Below are positions 1-6,388 of a DNA stretch of 19,804 bases, in pieces. This stretch comes from JAZGDL01 sp036477795 (GTDB taxonomy: Bacteria; Planctomycetota; Phycisphaerae; UBA1845). A program made the position numbers and the translations under genes. The stretch covers positions 1 to 19,804 of the forward strand of contig JAZGDL010000044.1 in NCBI GenBank assembly GCA_036477795.1. Direction: 5' to 3'. A model generated the notes under the pieces. It was given only the letters and a program-made list of their open reading frames with translations, had not been told where the DNA came from and made no database searches. The stretch's first letter is position 1; the number at the start of each line of letters is the position of its first letter.

Positions 1-124
1 GCCCATGTCGCGCTCCGTCAATCCGCGACGCGGTGAACCACCGACCGGAGAGCCGTGTGCGGGAGATCCGCACGCACGGTTCGGAGGGAGGGGAGACCGG
101 GCAACCGGTCTTCCCTACCCCTAT
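1..124 (+). mobile_element. Group II intron, 3' end (5' part outside window)
   Basis: The first 124 bases hold the 3' end of a group II self-splicing intron: the tail of domain IV, then domains V and VI. The 3' end is placed at base 124 because the sequence there ends in the usual A-pyrimidine and lies 7 bases after an unpaired A (117) in the domain VI stem, the usual distance from the branch point. No part of the intron-encoded reverse transcriptase is recognisable in the first 49 bases; it would lie upstream. The element ends 19 bases beyond the stop codon of the convergent Uma2 gene, so it interrupts no gene visible here. The exact boundary and the intron class are inferred. Confidence 0.85.
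50..124 (+). ncRNA. Group II intron domains V and VI
   Basis: Domain V (50-82) folds as the catalytic hairpin: GAGCCGTG (50-57) pairs with CACGGTTC (75-82), including a G-T pair at 52/80, and contains the catalytic AGC triad at 51-53. A two-base bulge (CG, 73-74) sits on the 3' side, and the distal stem is TGCGG (58-62) with CCGCA (68-72). Domain VI (about 83-124) has AGACCGG and CCGGTCT closed by a GCAA tetraloop, a G-rich/C-rich basal stem, and a single bulged A at 117 as the probable branch point. At 33 bases, domain V is one shorter than the common 34, with the difference in the loop. Confidence 0.85.
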
Positions 125-143
125 CCCAGCGGGGGATGCACGG

Positions 144-767
144 TCACTCAGTTCGTTCTTGTTCTTGGGCGACGCGGGAAAGCATCGCCTGCACGATGGG
201 GAGCGTAGCCGGAAGCGGTCTCTGCCACAGCCAACGCGTATCCATCGTAAACCCTGGGATAACGCCACTGCGAAAGATCGTCTCATCCAGGACCGCCTCG
301 ACAAACCCGCTGGGGCCGCGAACCAGGAACGTGCCCTTGGTTTCGTCGGCGTCAATGATCCAGTATTCCACTACCCCGGCTGCTTCATACAGCCGGCGCT
401 TGTCCTGGTAGTCCCGCTCGACGCTGTCGGGCGACACGAATTCGACGGCGAGATCCGGTGGGCCGTCCACATAGCCCTTCTTCAGAATCCCCAGCCGCCG
501 GGTGCACACAAACGCCAGGTCCGGTTCCGGGGCTGTTTTCTGGGAAAGTCGGTACGCCACCTTGTTGATCGTCAGCCTTCCCAGCCGTCGCTCCTCGATG
601 AACAGCCCAAGTACTTTGCCCATCCACAAGACCAAGTCGTTATGATCGATACTTTCGGGTGACGCCATATAGATCGCTCCATCGATCAGATCAGCCTTCT
701 GATCGTCGTGAATCAGCTCGAGGAAGTCCGCGAAACCATACGGTCCGGATCGTGTTCGGGTGGCCAT
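144..767 (-). CDS. Uma2 family endonuclease (DUF820, PD-(D/E)XK fold)
   Basis: This 207-residue protein belongs to the Uma2/DUF820 family, restriction-endonuclease-fold proteins that are abundant in cyanobacteria and planctomycetes and whose targets are mostly unknown. The family core is clear: PEPDLAFV near residues 81-87 (metal-binding Asp83), PPDLAVEFVSPDS at 103-115 (Glu109), and DYQDKRRLYEAAGVVEYWIID at 119-139 (Lys123). The length is normal. The ATG start is preceded by GAGG at short spacing and lies 33 bases downstream of a perfect TATAAT on the same strand. It reads towards the group II intron end. It could act as a solitary nuclease or be a mobile-element passenger; no partner gene adjoins it. 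Confidence 0.9.
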   Translation of the reverse strand: MATRTRSGPYGFADFLELIHDDQKADLIDGAIYMASPESIDHNDLVLWMGKVLGLFIEERRLGRLTINKVAYRLSQKTAPEPDLAFVCTRRLGILKKGYVDGPPDLAVEFVSPDSVERDYQDKRRLYEAAGVVEYWIIDADETKGTFLVRGPSGFVEAVLDETIFRSGVIPGFTMDTRWLWQRPLPATLPIVQAMLSRVAQEQERTE

Positions 768-799
768 GAGCCTCGGGTCCTTTCAGCAACGGCTTGACT

Positions 800-827
800 A
801 TTATACTCACTGAAGGTCGAAGGTCGA
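800..827 (-). promoter_or_regulatory. Sigma70-like promoter of the Uma2 gene
   Basis: On the minus strand a perfect TATAAT lies at 805-800. A -35-like TCGACC (827-822; four of six match TTGACA) lies 16 bases further upstream. The predicted start near 793 would give a leader of about 26 bases to the ATG at 767. The -35-like hexamer is part of a heptamer repeat array, so successive repeat units offer it at 7-base intervals. The -10 match is strong; the -35 is only moderate. Confidence 0.55.
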
Positions 828-867
828 AGGTCGAAAGTCGAAGGTCCCCAGGGTTTGGACCTTTGAC
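815..867. repeat. GGTCGAA heptamer array with inverted partner
   Basis: Three exact GGTCGAA units (815-835) and one variant AGTCGAA (836-842) form a perfect 7-base period. The end of the array also pairs with downstream sequence: GTCGAAGGTCC (837-847) against GGACCTTTGAC (857-867), one mismatch, 9-base loop. It lies between the end of mtnA and the Uma2 promoter, both on the minus strand. A hairpin there could shape the mtnA transcript end, but no convincing T-run follows. A related GGTCAAA array lies at 18209-18243. Confidence 0.75.
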
Positions 868-916
868 CTTCAACTTTTGACGAAGACCAACGATCACAAT
901 CGCGTCCCTTTTCGAA

Positions 917-939
917 GTGGTCCGCACGGCGGGCCCTAC
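917..939. repeat. Dispersed GGTCCGC...CCCTAC element, copy 1
   Basis: The 19-mer GTGGTCCGCACGGCGGGCC (917-935) recurs exactly but inverted at 6188-6206. A close form (2 differences in 19) is at 6328-6346 in direct orientation. The shared sequence extends through CCTAC here, and the complement of CTA at 936-938 is the stop codon of mtnA, so the element abuts and partly forms the 3' end of that gene. It is a small partial palindrome of the REP-like kind. Confidence 0.75.
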
Positions 940-2027
940 CGGTCTCGCCCAACCATCGTGGCGATTCGCTCCCCCGTGACCGGCTGGATCAGGCCGTGCT
1001 CGGTGATGATGCCGCGGATCAGGCCGGCTGGAGTGACGTCGAACGCCGGGCAGTAGAAGCCTACCTGTGCCGGGGCTGTCGACGTTCCAAACCCTATGCG
1101 AATCTCGTCGGCGGATCGCTCCTCGATGGGGATGCCGGCACCGTCGGGGGTCGACAGATCGAAGGTCGTGCTCGGGGCTGCAACATAGAACGGGATGTCA
1201 TGGCTATGCGCGAGAACAGCCAAGCTGTAGGTCCCGATCTTGTTGGCCGTGTCGCCGTTGGCGGCGATTCGATCGGCACCGGTTATGACCATGTCGATCC
1301 GCTTGTGTTTCATTACGTGTGCAGCCATGCTGTCGCAGATGACCACCACGTCGATCCCGCACCGATCAAGCTCCCAAGCGGTCAATCGCGATCCCTGCAA
1401 CAGCGGGCGGGTCTCGCCCACGTAAACCGTAAACGACCGCCCGTCTTCGTGGGCGGCGTACATGGCTGCCAGGGCTGTGCCGTACTCGGCGGTGGCCAGG
1501 GCACCGGCGTTGCAATGGGTCAACACGCCGCCGCCGTCGGGAATCAGCGTCTTGCCGACGGCACCGATGGCCCGGCACATGGCGGCATCTTCGTCGCGGA
1601 TGGCGTTGGCCTCGTCGAGCAGCGATACTTTCATCGCTTGAACGTCGCCGCCGGTCTGCGATTGTGCACGTCCGCGCATGCGATCCAGCGCCCAGAACAG
1701 GTTCCTTGCCGTTGGACGGGTTGCAGCCAGGTAGTCATGGATCCGATCCACTTGCTCCAGGAATCCGTCGCGGTCGATTCCCTCGTGGTCGCGCACGCCC
1801 AGGACCATACCCATCGCCGCCGCAATGCCGATCGCCGGGGCGCCACGAACAGCCAGCCGGCATATAGCATCATGAACGGCCTCAACGTCGTGGCACGCGA
1901 CCACCTCGAGCTTCTCGGGCAGCAAGGTCTGATCGATGAGCTGGACACATCCATCCAGTCCACCGTCCCAATAGACTGGTCGAATGGGTGTGGCCACCTG
2001 TTTGTCCTGTTCGGGGTGATCTCGCAC
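936..2027 (-). CDS. mtnA: S-methyl-5-thioribose-1-phosphate isomerase
   Basis: MtnA converts 5-methylthioribose-1-phosphate to 5-methylthioribulose-1-phosphate, an early step of the methionine salvage pathway, in the cytoplasm. The 363-residue length is typical. Family motifs are all present: RGAPAIGIAAAMG (61-73), THCNAGALATAEYG with the catalytic Cys172, VGETRPLLQGSRLTAWEL (203-220), and ITGADRIAANGDTANKIGT (248-266) with the catalytic Asp252. It is related to eIF2B subunits, but the Cys/Asp pair and the length favour MtnA. The start shown is GTG at 2027; an in-frame TAG lies just upstream, so nothing earlier is possible. No clear Shine-Dalgarno precedes it. A GTG ten codons in, before ATPIRP and preceded by AGGA, is an alternative. 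No other methionine-salvage gene adjoins it. Its TAG stop lies in a dispersed repeat. Confidence 0.95.
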   Translation of the reverse strand: MRDHPEQDKQVATPIRPVYWDGGLDGCVQLIDQTLLPEKLEVVACHDVEAVHDAICRLAVRGAPAIGIAAAMGMVLGVRDHEGIDRDGFLEQVDRIHDYLAATRPTARNLFWALDRMRGRAQSQTGGDVQAMKVSLLDEANAIRDEDAAMCRAIGAVGKTLIPDGGGVLTHCNAGALATAEYGTALAAMYAAHEDGRSFTVYVGETRPLLQGSRLTAWELDRCGIDVVVICDSMAAHVMKHKRIDMVITGADRIAANGDTANKIGTYSLAVLAHSHDIPFYVAAPSTTFDLSTPDGAGIPIEERSADEIRIGFGTSTAPAQVGFYCPAFDVTPAGLIRGIITEHGLIQPVTGERIATMVGRDR

Positions 2028-2097
2028 GGTTAAAGGGCGATTCTAGTGCGGGAGCCCGCCTGTGCCAATAATTGCCCGCACCGTTATCAAGGGCGAT

Positions 2098-2214
2098 GGA
2101 TTGCGGATTGCGGATTGCGGATTGGGGATTGCGGATTGCGGATTCCCCTTCGTCCCTCCGTCCCTTCGTCCCTCCGTCCCTTCGTCCCTTCGTCCCTCCG
2201 TCCCTTCGTGCCTT
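2098..2214. repeat. GGATTGC heptamer array followed by CGTCCCTY octamer array
   Basis: About 2098-2145 is a 7-base-period array of GGATTGC/GGATTGG units. Directly after it, 2151-2214 is an 8-base-period array of eight units (CGTCCCTC or CGTCCCTT, the last one CGTGCCTT). Both lie upstream of mtnA, in the gap before the large secreted-protein gene. Open frames across them in any phase give only low-complexity peptides, so the region is treated as non-coding. Confidence 0.85.
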
Positions 2215-2697
2215 CCTCTGACCTTCCGCCCAGGCTGTTTGGGCATCCCGGCGCCGCGCCCAAGCACTCTCGTGAGCCCGTAATCGGGGATCCTATAACT
2301 ACCACACCAAACTTCACAGCCCAGAAAAAAATCCCAGATTACACTTGCCTTCGAAGGGGCATCTCAGTACTGTTAATAACTAGTACTGTAATTGAGCAGT
2401 GGACTAAACAGTGGGACTTGAACGGGGAAGTTTGCTGGCCAGTCAGCCTTGGGGCGGCAGCTTTTACGTCGATGCGGGAAGCGCGGCACAGGGACTCCAA
2501 GCCTGCCGTCGCGCGAATTGGCCCGCACGCCGCATCAACCGCGTGCTCCCCGTTCGCTAGGATATGGACATTAGACTCGGACTTTGGGTTATTGAGGCTC
2601 GGACCGCGACGGAACGACGACCGCTCAACGCTGCGCTGACACGAACTCGTCTGTGCCGCTGGTCATGCAACCCATCTAGCCAAAAGGAAAGGACGTT
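2215..2697. other. Gap upstream of the Cys-rich protein gene, with dyad at 2365-2388
   Basis: No credible gene is seen here. About 2290-2420 is visibly richer in A and T than its surroundings. It contains a dyad, CAGTACT (2365-2371) and AGTACTG (2382-2388) around GTTAATAACT, which has the look of an operator or promoter region for the + strand gene at 2698. No -35/-10 pair with good spacing could be fixed. A strong ribosome binding site, AAGGAAAGGA, precedes the ATG at 2698. Confidence 0.35.
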
Positions 2698-5600
2698 ATG
2701 ACACGTGCAACGATCACGACGCTACTAGCAGCGATTCTCACGCTCGCCTTCGCGCCCTCGGCCAACGCCCAGACGGACTGCACCGCTCTAGGTATGGTCG
2801 ACGGCATGCCCTGCGACCCCGACGGCACCGGCTTTCTCTGCGGCGCCACCTGCCAGAGCGGGGTTTGCGATGAAAGTGTGGACGCTGCCGACGGCACGCC
2901 ATGCGACCCCAACGGTCTCTTGGTGCTCGGCGCCTTCGTCTGCGGCGGCACTTGCTCCAGTGGTAGCTGTGATGGTACTGCCCCGGCGGCCGTGGGCACG
3001 CCCTGCAACCAACTGGGGACCGGCGACATCTGCGGAGGCACCTGCCAGAACTTCGGGCTCATGGCGTGCGACCAGAACGGTATCATAGGACCCGACGACG
3101 TGCCTGACGGCACGGCCTGCGACGCCGGTGCCTGCATCGAGGGTGAGACGTGTCAAGGCGGAGTCTGTACGGGGACCGCCACTGACTGCTCCGGGGCGGG
3201 TGACCAGTGCAATGATGCTTCCTGTGACACGGCGGGCGCGGAAGGCAACTGCAACACGTTGACCCCCGTCGCGAACGACACGCCCTGCAACGTGGGAGCC
3301 TGCATCGAGAGTGAGACGTGTCAAGCCGGAGCCTGTACGGGGACCGCCACTGACTGCTCTGGCGCGGGTGACCAGTGCAATGATGCTTCCTGTGACGCGG
3401 CGGGCGCCGAAGGCAACTGCGACACGTTGACCCCCGTCGCAAACGGCACGCCCTGCAACGACGGGTTCGCTTGCACGGAGGGTGATGTGTGCACCGGTGG
3501 TGCCTGCGCGGGCACACCCAACAGCTCCGTGTGCACCGACGGTTTGCAGTGCACCAGCGACTCCTGTGATCCGGGGGACCCCAGCGCCAATCCGACGACC
3601 GGCTGCGTCTTCACCGCCGTGAGCAATGGCACGCCCTGCGACGCCGGTGCCTGCATCGAGGGTGAGACGTGTCAAGCCGGAGCCTGTACGGGGACCCCCA
3701 CGGACTGCTCTGGGGCGGGTGACCAGTGTAATGATGCTTCCTGTGACGCGGCGGGCGCGGAAGGCAACTGCGACACGTTAACCCCCGTCGCGAACGACAC
3801 GGCTTGCGACGACAGTGATTCGTGCAATGTGGGCGAGGCGTGCCAGGGTGGGGCCTGCTCGGGCGGCGCTCCCCCTGATTGCTCCGGGGCGGGTGACCAG
3901 TGCAATGATGCTTCCTGCGACGCGGCGGGCTCCGAAGGCAACTGCGACACGTTGACCCCCGTCGCGAACGACACGCCTTGCGACGTGGGAGCCTGCACCG
4001 AGGGTGAGACGTGTCAGGCTGGGGTCTGCGGCGGTGGCACGGGGACCGATTGCTCCGGGGCGGGTGACCAGTGCAATGATGCTTCCTGTGACGCGGCGGG
4101 CGCGGAAGGCAACTGCGACACGTTGACCCCCGTCGCGGACGACACACCCTGCGACGGCGGTGCCTGCATCGAGGGTGACACGTGTCAAGCCGGCGCCTGT
4201 ACCGGGACCGCCCCTGACTGCTCCGGGGCGGGTGACCAGTGTAATGATGCTTCCTGTGACGCGGCGGGCGCGGAAGGCAACTGCGACACGTTAACCCCCG
4301 TCGCGAACGGCACGCCCTGCGACGACGGTGATTCGTGCAATGTGGGCGAGGCGTGCCAGGGTGGGGCCTGCTCGGGCGGCGATCCTCCTGATTGCTCTGG
4401 GGCGAGTGACCAGTGCAACGATGCTTCCTGTGACGCCGCGGGTGCGGAAGGCAATTGCGACACGCTGACACCCCTCGCGGACGGCACGGCCTGCGACGAG
4501 GACGGAGATTCGGACTTCTGCGACGACACGTGCCAGCTCGGAGTCTGCACCGCAGACACCCCGGTGGATTGCGACGACGCAAACGACTGCACGGAGGACA
4601 CCTGCGACACCGTTGACGGGTCCTGCTCCAACACGGCCCTGGCCAACGACACGGGCTGCGACGACGGTAATGCCTGCAGCACGGGAGAGACCTGTCAAAT
4701 CGGTAGCTGCACCGGGGGCGATTCCTTGTCATGCGACGACGGAGTGTTCTGCAACGGGGCGGAGACGTGCAACGCGGAGAGCGGTTGTCAGGCCGGCACG
4801 TCTCCCATCTGTGATGACGGCTTGGCCTGCACGGTGGACACTTGTGACGTCGGCAGCGACGCGTGCGTGAACACCTCGGACGACACGCGGTGCGACGACG
4901 GAGTGTTCTGCAACGGGGTGGAGACGTGCGATCCGACGGACGCAGAAGCGGACGTCGACGGTTGCCTGGCCGGTATTAATCCTTGCTTCCCGCGGCCATG
5001 CGATGAGATCACCAGGGCCTGTGTCCGTGGTGGTGGCGGGGACGGCGGCGGTACCGCGGGGCCACCGTCGGGGAGCGCTTCGGCCAGCGCTAACGGAACA
5101 TTGAGCCAGACGCTGAGCACCCCTGGCGGCGGCGTTGTCGCCCAGCTCGACATAGCCGGCGCCCAAGAGGGCGAGACCTTCACCTTCAGTGTTGAGGTGG
5201 ATGGGCTTGGGCCGGACAACGCCCCCGGGATCGGTCAAGGCACATTCGCCGGGTTCGCCGGCGGCATCGGATTGGGACGAACGTTCACGGCGGAAGGAAC
5301 ATCCGCGCCGGGCACGTTCGCGGCCACCGTCAGGCTCGTCTTTACTCCCGGCGAGCTGGCCGACGCCGGTGTCCAGCCTGAAGACGTCCAGATGCACACG
5401 CTCGATACTTTGCAGACCCCGCCGGTGTGGGTGCCGGCCGGTGAGAACATCGGTGAGTTCCAGCCGACCGGGCTTGTGGGTGAGGCCGGGTTCTTCAGGG
5501 ATGCCGACGCCATAACCTTCTGGTCGGTGCTAGATGACCTGAGTGTCTTTGCCGTCGGCGCCGCCGAAGTGGTAGTAACCCCGGCGGGTGATTTAGACGA

Positions 5601-5931
5601 CGACGGCGTCCTCGACGACGTCGACCTCTGCCCCGACACACCTGCTGACACGGAGGTTGATGCTGACGGGTGTGCGATCGTGGTGGCGGATGCGGACGGA
5701 GACGGCGTCCCCAATAACGTCGACGACTGCCCCGGTACACCGGTGGGCACGGAGGTTGATGATGCAGGGTGTGAGGTCATCGATGAACCGTCGCCGGAGC
5801 AACCCACCCCCTGCGGTGCCATCCCGTGTGGGCTGTTCGGCATGATCAGCCTGTGGATGATGATGCTGGGGCTGGTTGAGATGAAGGTAGGCGTCCGCCG
5901 GCTTTGCGCTGGCAGGCGACCCCGGACATAG
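2698..5931 (+). CDS. Secreted Cys-rich repeat protein with thrombospondin type-3 repeats and C-terminal anchor
   Basis: This 1077-residue protein has a classical signal peptide (about residues 1-24, cut after ANA). Residues 28-135 are Cys-rich with C-D-x-x-G units. Residues about 136-600 hold a tandem repeat of 56-58 residues with seven near-identical cores beginning CSGAGDQCNDASCD, plus one divergent unit; more degenerate Cys-rich units continue to about 775. A Cys-poor, probably beta-rich domain follows (about 785-960, ending ITFWSVLDDLSVFAVG). Two thrombospondin type-3 calcium-binding repeats come next (DLDDDGVLDDVDLCPD near 965; DADGDGVPNNVDDCPG near 998). The tail has CGAIPCG, a hydrophobic stretch (about 1042-1064) and a basic end, a layout like C-terminal sorting or anchor signals. 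The AAGGAAAGGA site supports the start. It is likely an envelope or extracellular adhesin or structural protein; its function is not recognised. Confidence 0.85.
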   Translation: MTRATITTLLAAILTLAFAPSANAQTDCTALGMVDGMPCDPDGTGFLCGATCQSGVCDESVDAADGTPCDPNGLLVLGAFVCGGTCSSGSCDGTAPAAVGTPCNQLGTGDICGGTCQNFGLMACDQNGIIGPDDVPDGTACDAGACIEGETCQGGVCTGTATDCSGAGDQCNDASCDTAGAEGNCNTLTPVANDTPCNVGACIESETCQAGACTGTATDCSGAGDQCNDASCDAAGAEGNCDTLTPVANGTPCNDGFACTEGDVCTGGACAGTPNSSVCTDGLQCTSDSCDPGDPSANPTTGCVFTAVSNGTPCDAGACIEGETCQAGACTGTPTDCSGAGDQCNDASCDAAGAEGNCDTLTPVANDTACDDSDSCNVGEACQGGACSGGAPPDCSGAGDQCNDASCDAAGSEGNCDTLTPVANDTPCDVGACTEGETCQAGVCGGGTGTDCSGAGDQCNDASCDAAGAEGNCDTLTPVADDTPCDGGACIEGDTCQAGACTGTAPDCSGAGDQCNDASCDAAGAEGNCDTLTPVANGTPCDDGDSCNVGEACQGGACSGGDPPDCSGASDQCNDASCDAAGAEGNCDTLTPLADGTACDEDGDSDFCDDTCQLGVCTADTPVDCDDANDCTEDTCDTVDGSCSNTALANDTGCDDGNACSTGETCQIGSCTGGDSLSCDDGVFCNGAETCNAESGCQAGTSPICDDGLACTVDTCDVGSDACVNTSDDTRCDDGVFCNGVETCDPTDAEADVDGCLAGINPCFPRPCDEITRACVRGGGGDGGGTAGPPSGSASASANGTLSQTLSTPGGGVVAQLDIAGAQEGETFTFSVEVDGLGPDNAPGIGQGTFAGFAGGIGLGRTFTAEGTSAPGTFAATVRLVFTPGELADAGVQPEDVQMHTLDTLQTPPVWVPAGENIGEFQPTGLVGEAGFFRDADAITFWSVLDDLSVFAVGAAEVVVTPAGDLDDDGVLDDVDLCPDTPADTEVDADGCAIVVADADGDGVPNNVDDCPGTPVGTEVDDAGCEVIDEPSPEQPTPCGAIPCGLFGMISLWMMMLGLVEMKVGVRRLCAGRRPRT
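3103..4490 (+). repeat. Coding tandem repeat, 168-174 base period
   Basis: Seven copies of a nearly identical block start at TGC codons at 3187, 3355, 3706, 3880, 4051, 4219 and 4393. Spacing is 168, 351, 174, 171, 168 and 174; the 351 gap holds one divergent unit (about 3460-3630). The central 80-90 bases of each copy are almost unchanged at the DNA level, including at third codon positions, which indicates recent duplication or gene conversion. The copies differ mainly in the linker around GACIEGETCQAG versus DSCNVGEACQGG. Such a block may be collapsed or expanded in short-read assemblies. Confidence 0.9.
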
Positions 5932-6024
5932 GAAACTTCGATTAAGACTGAGCCCGCGTCCCGCGAGTCGTCCGCATGTTCTACCCGCGAGTGGGTGGGA
6001 AGGTGTGGACGCCGCGGGACGCTT

Positions 6025-6042
6025 TGTATGATACCCGCGGTG
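6025..6042 (+). repeat. 18-base dispersed repeat, copy 1
   Basis: TGTATGATACCCGCGGTG occurs exactly here and at 7857-7874, in the same orientation. It contains TATGAT, which resembles a -10 hexamer, but no suitable -35 lies upstream at either copy and no + strand gene follows this copy closely. It is treated as a dispersed repeat. Confidence 0.6.
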
Positions 6043-6187
6043 ACCTCGCGGTCAGCGCTCTTTGGTAATCCCGGTTACCCCGGGCGCGTCGACAATGTCC
6101 CCGCGTCAAGACTGCGGGATGGCCCGAATAATTCACGGCAGAACACGCAGAGATCGTAGAGGCGGGGTAGACAAGAGGAAAGTGTAA

Positions 6188-6206
6188 GGCCCGCCGTGCG
6201 GACCAC
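6188..6206 (-). repeat. Dispersed GGTCCGC element, copy 2 (inverted)
   Basis: The plus strand reads GGCCCGCCGTGCGGACCAC, the exact reverse complement of 917-935, over 5 kb away. It lies in the repeat-rich gap downstream of the Cys-rich protein gene. Confidence 0.75.
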
Positions 6207-6224
6207 CTTTCCAAGACTATGCTG

Positions 6225-6312
6225 GTGCGAGAATCCCTTCTCGCACCCATCCGTGCGGGAATCCCTTCCCGCGGCCCGCCAGGAGGGGGGACCGAGAAGG
6301 GATTCTCGGTCC
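6225..6312. repeat. Three related hairpins with TCCC/GGGA loops
   Basis: Three perfect hairpins share one design. They are GTGCGAGAA-TCCC-TTCTCGCAC (6225-6246), GCGGGAA-TCCC-TTCCCGC (6255-6272) and GGACCGAGAA-GGGA-TTCTCGGTCC (6289-6312). All have a GAA/TTC base next to a 4-base loop. The third has the complementary loop and so is the same element in the opposite orientation. The stems differ but remain fully paired, which points to selection for structure or to copying of related palindromes, as in REP/BIME elements. Confidence 0.8.
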
Positions 6313-6327
6313 AGCGTTATCGCGTTC

Positions 6328-6346
6328 GTGGTCCGCAAGGCGGACC
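6328..6346 (+). repeat. Dispersed GGTCCGC element, copy 3
   Basis: GTGGTCCGCAAGGCGGACC differs from the 917-935 copy at two positions. The two changes make it a better palindrome (GTCCGC-AAG-GCGGAC, 6331-6345). It is followed by CTAC as in copy 1. Confidence 0.7.
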
Positions 6347-6388
6347 CTACGCGCGGCATAACTTCTTTCTAAACAGCACTCTGCGCTC

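Larger units (their letters stand above)
5932..6388. other. Repeat-rich intergenic region between two convergent genes
   Basis: No gene is seen in this 457-base gap. It holds an imperfectly nested inverted pair (GCGTCCCGCG 5956-5965, CGCGGGACGC 6013-6022), an 18-base repeat shared with 7857-7874 (6025-6042), an inverted copy of the 917-935 element (6188-6206), three hairpins (6225-6312) and a further copy of the 917 element (6328-6346). The flanking genes point towards each other, yet no classical hairpin-plus-T-run terminator is evident. Confidence 0.7.

Noticed and set aside
33..662. + strand frame of 209 codons over the intron end and Uma2 region
   Set aside because: It starts inside intron domain sequence and lies opposite the well-supported Uma2 gene; no recognisable protein.
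996..2033. Long + strand open frame (345 codons) opposite mtnA
   Set aside because: It is the antisense shadow of a clear MtnA; the peptide shows no family motifs and high GC keeps antisense frames open.
2046..2639. + strand frame of 197 codons upstream of the Cys-rich protein gene
   Set aside because: It runs through the heptamer and octamer arrays and gives low-complexity peptide with no ribosome binding site or family match.
3103..4490. CRISPR-like regular repeat
   Set aside because: The period is about 170 bases, the unit is coding and in frame, and the spacers are not unique short sequences; no cas genes are present.
3611..4732. Minus-strand frames of up to 373 codons across the Cys-rich repeats
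   Set aside because: They arise because the repeat unit is a multiple of three and free of stops in several frames; the Arg/Pro/Ser-rich peptides mirror the repeat.
5940..6030. Rho-independent terminator after the Cys-rich protein gene
   Set aside because: The 10-base inverted repeat has a 47-base loop and no T-run, so it does not fit the terminator pattern.
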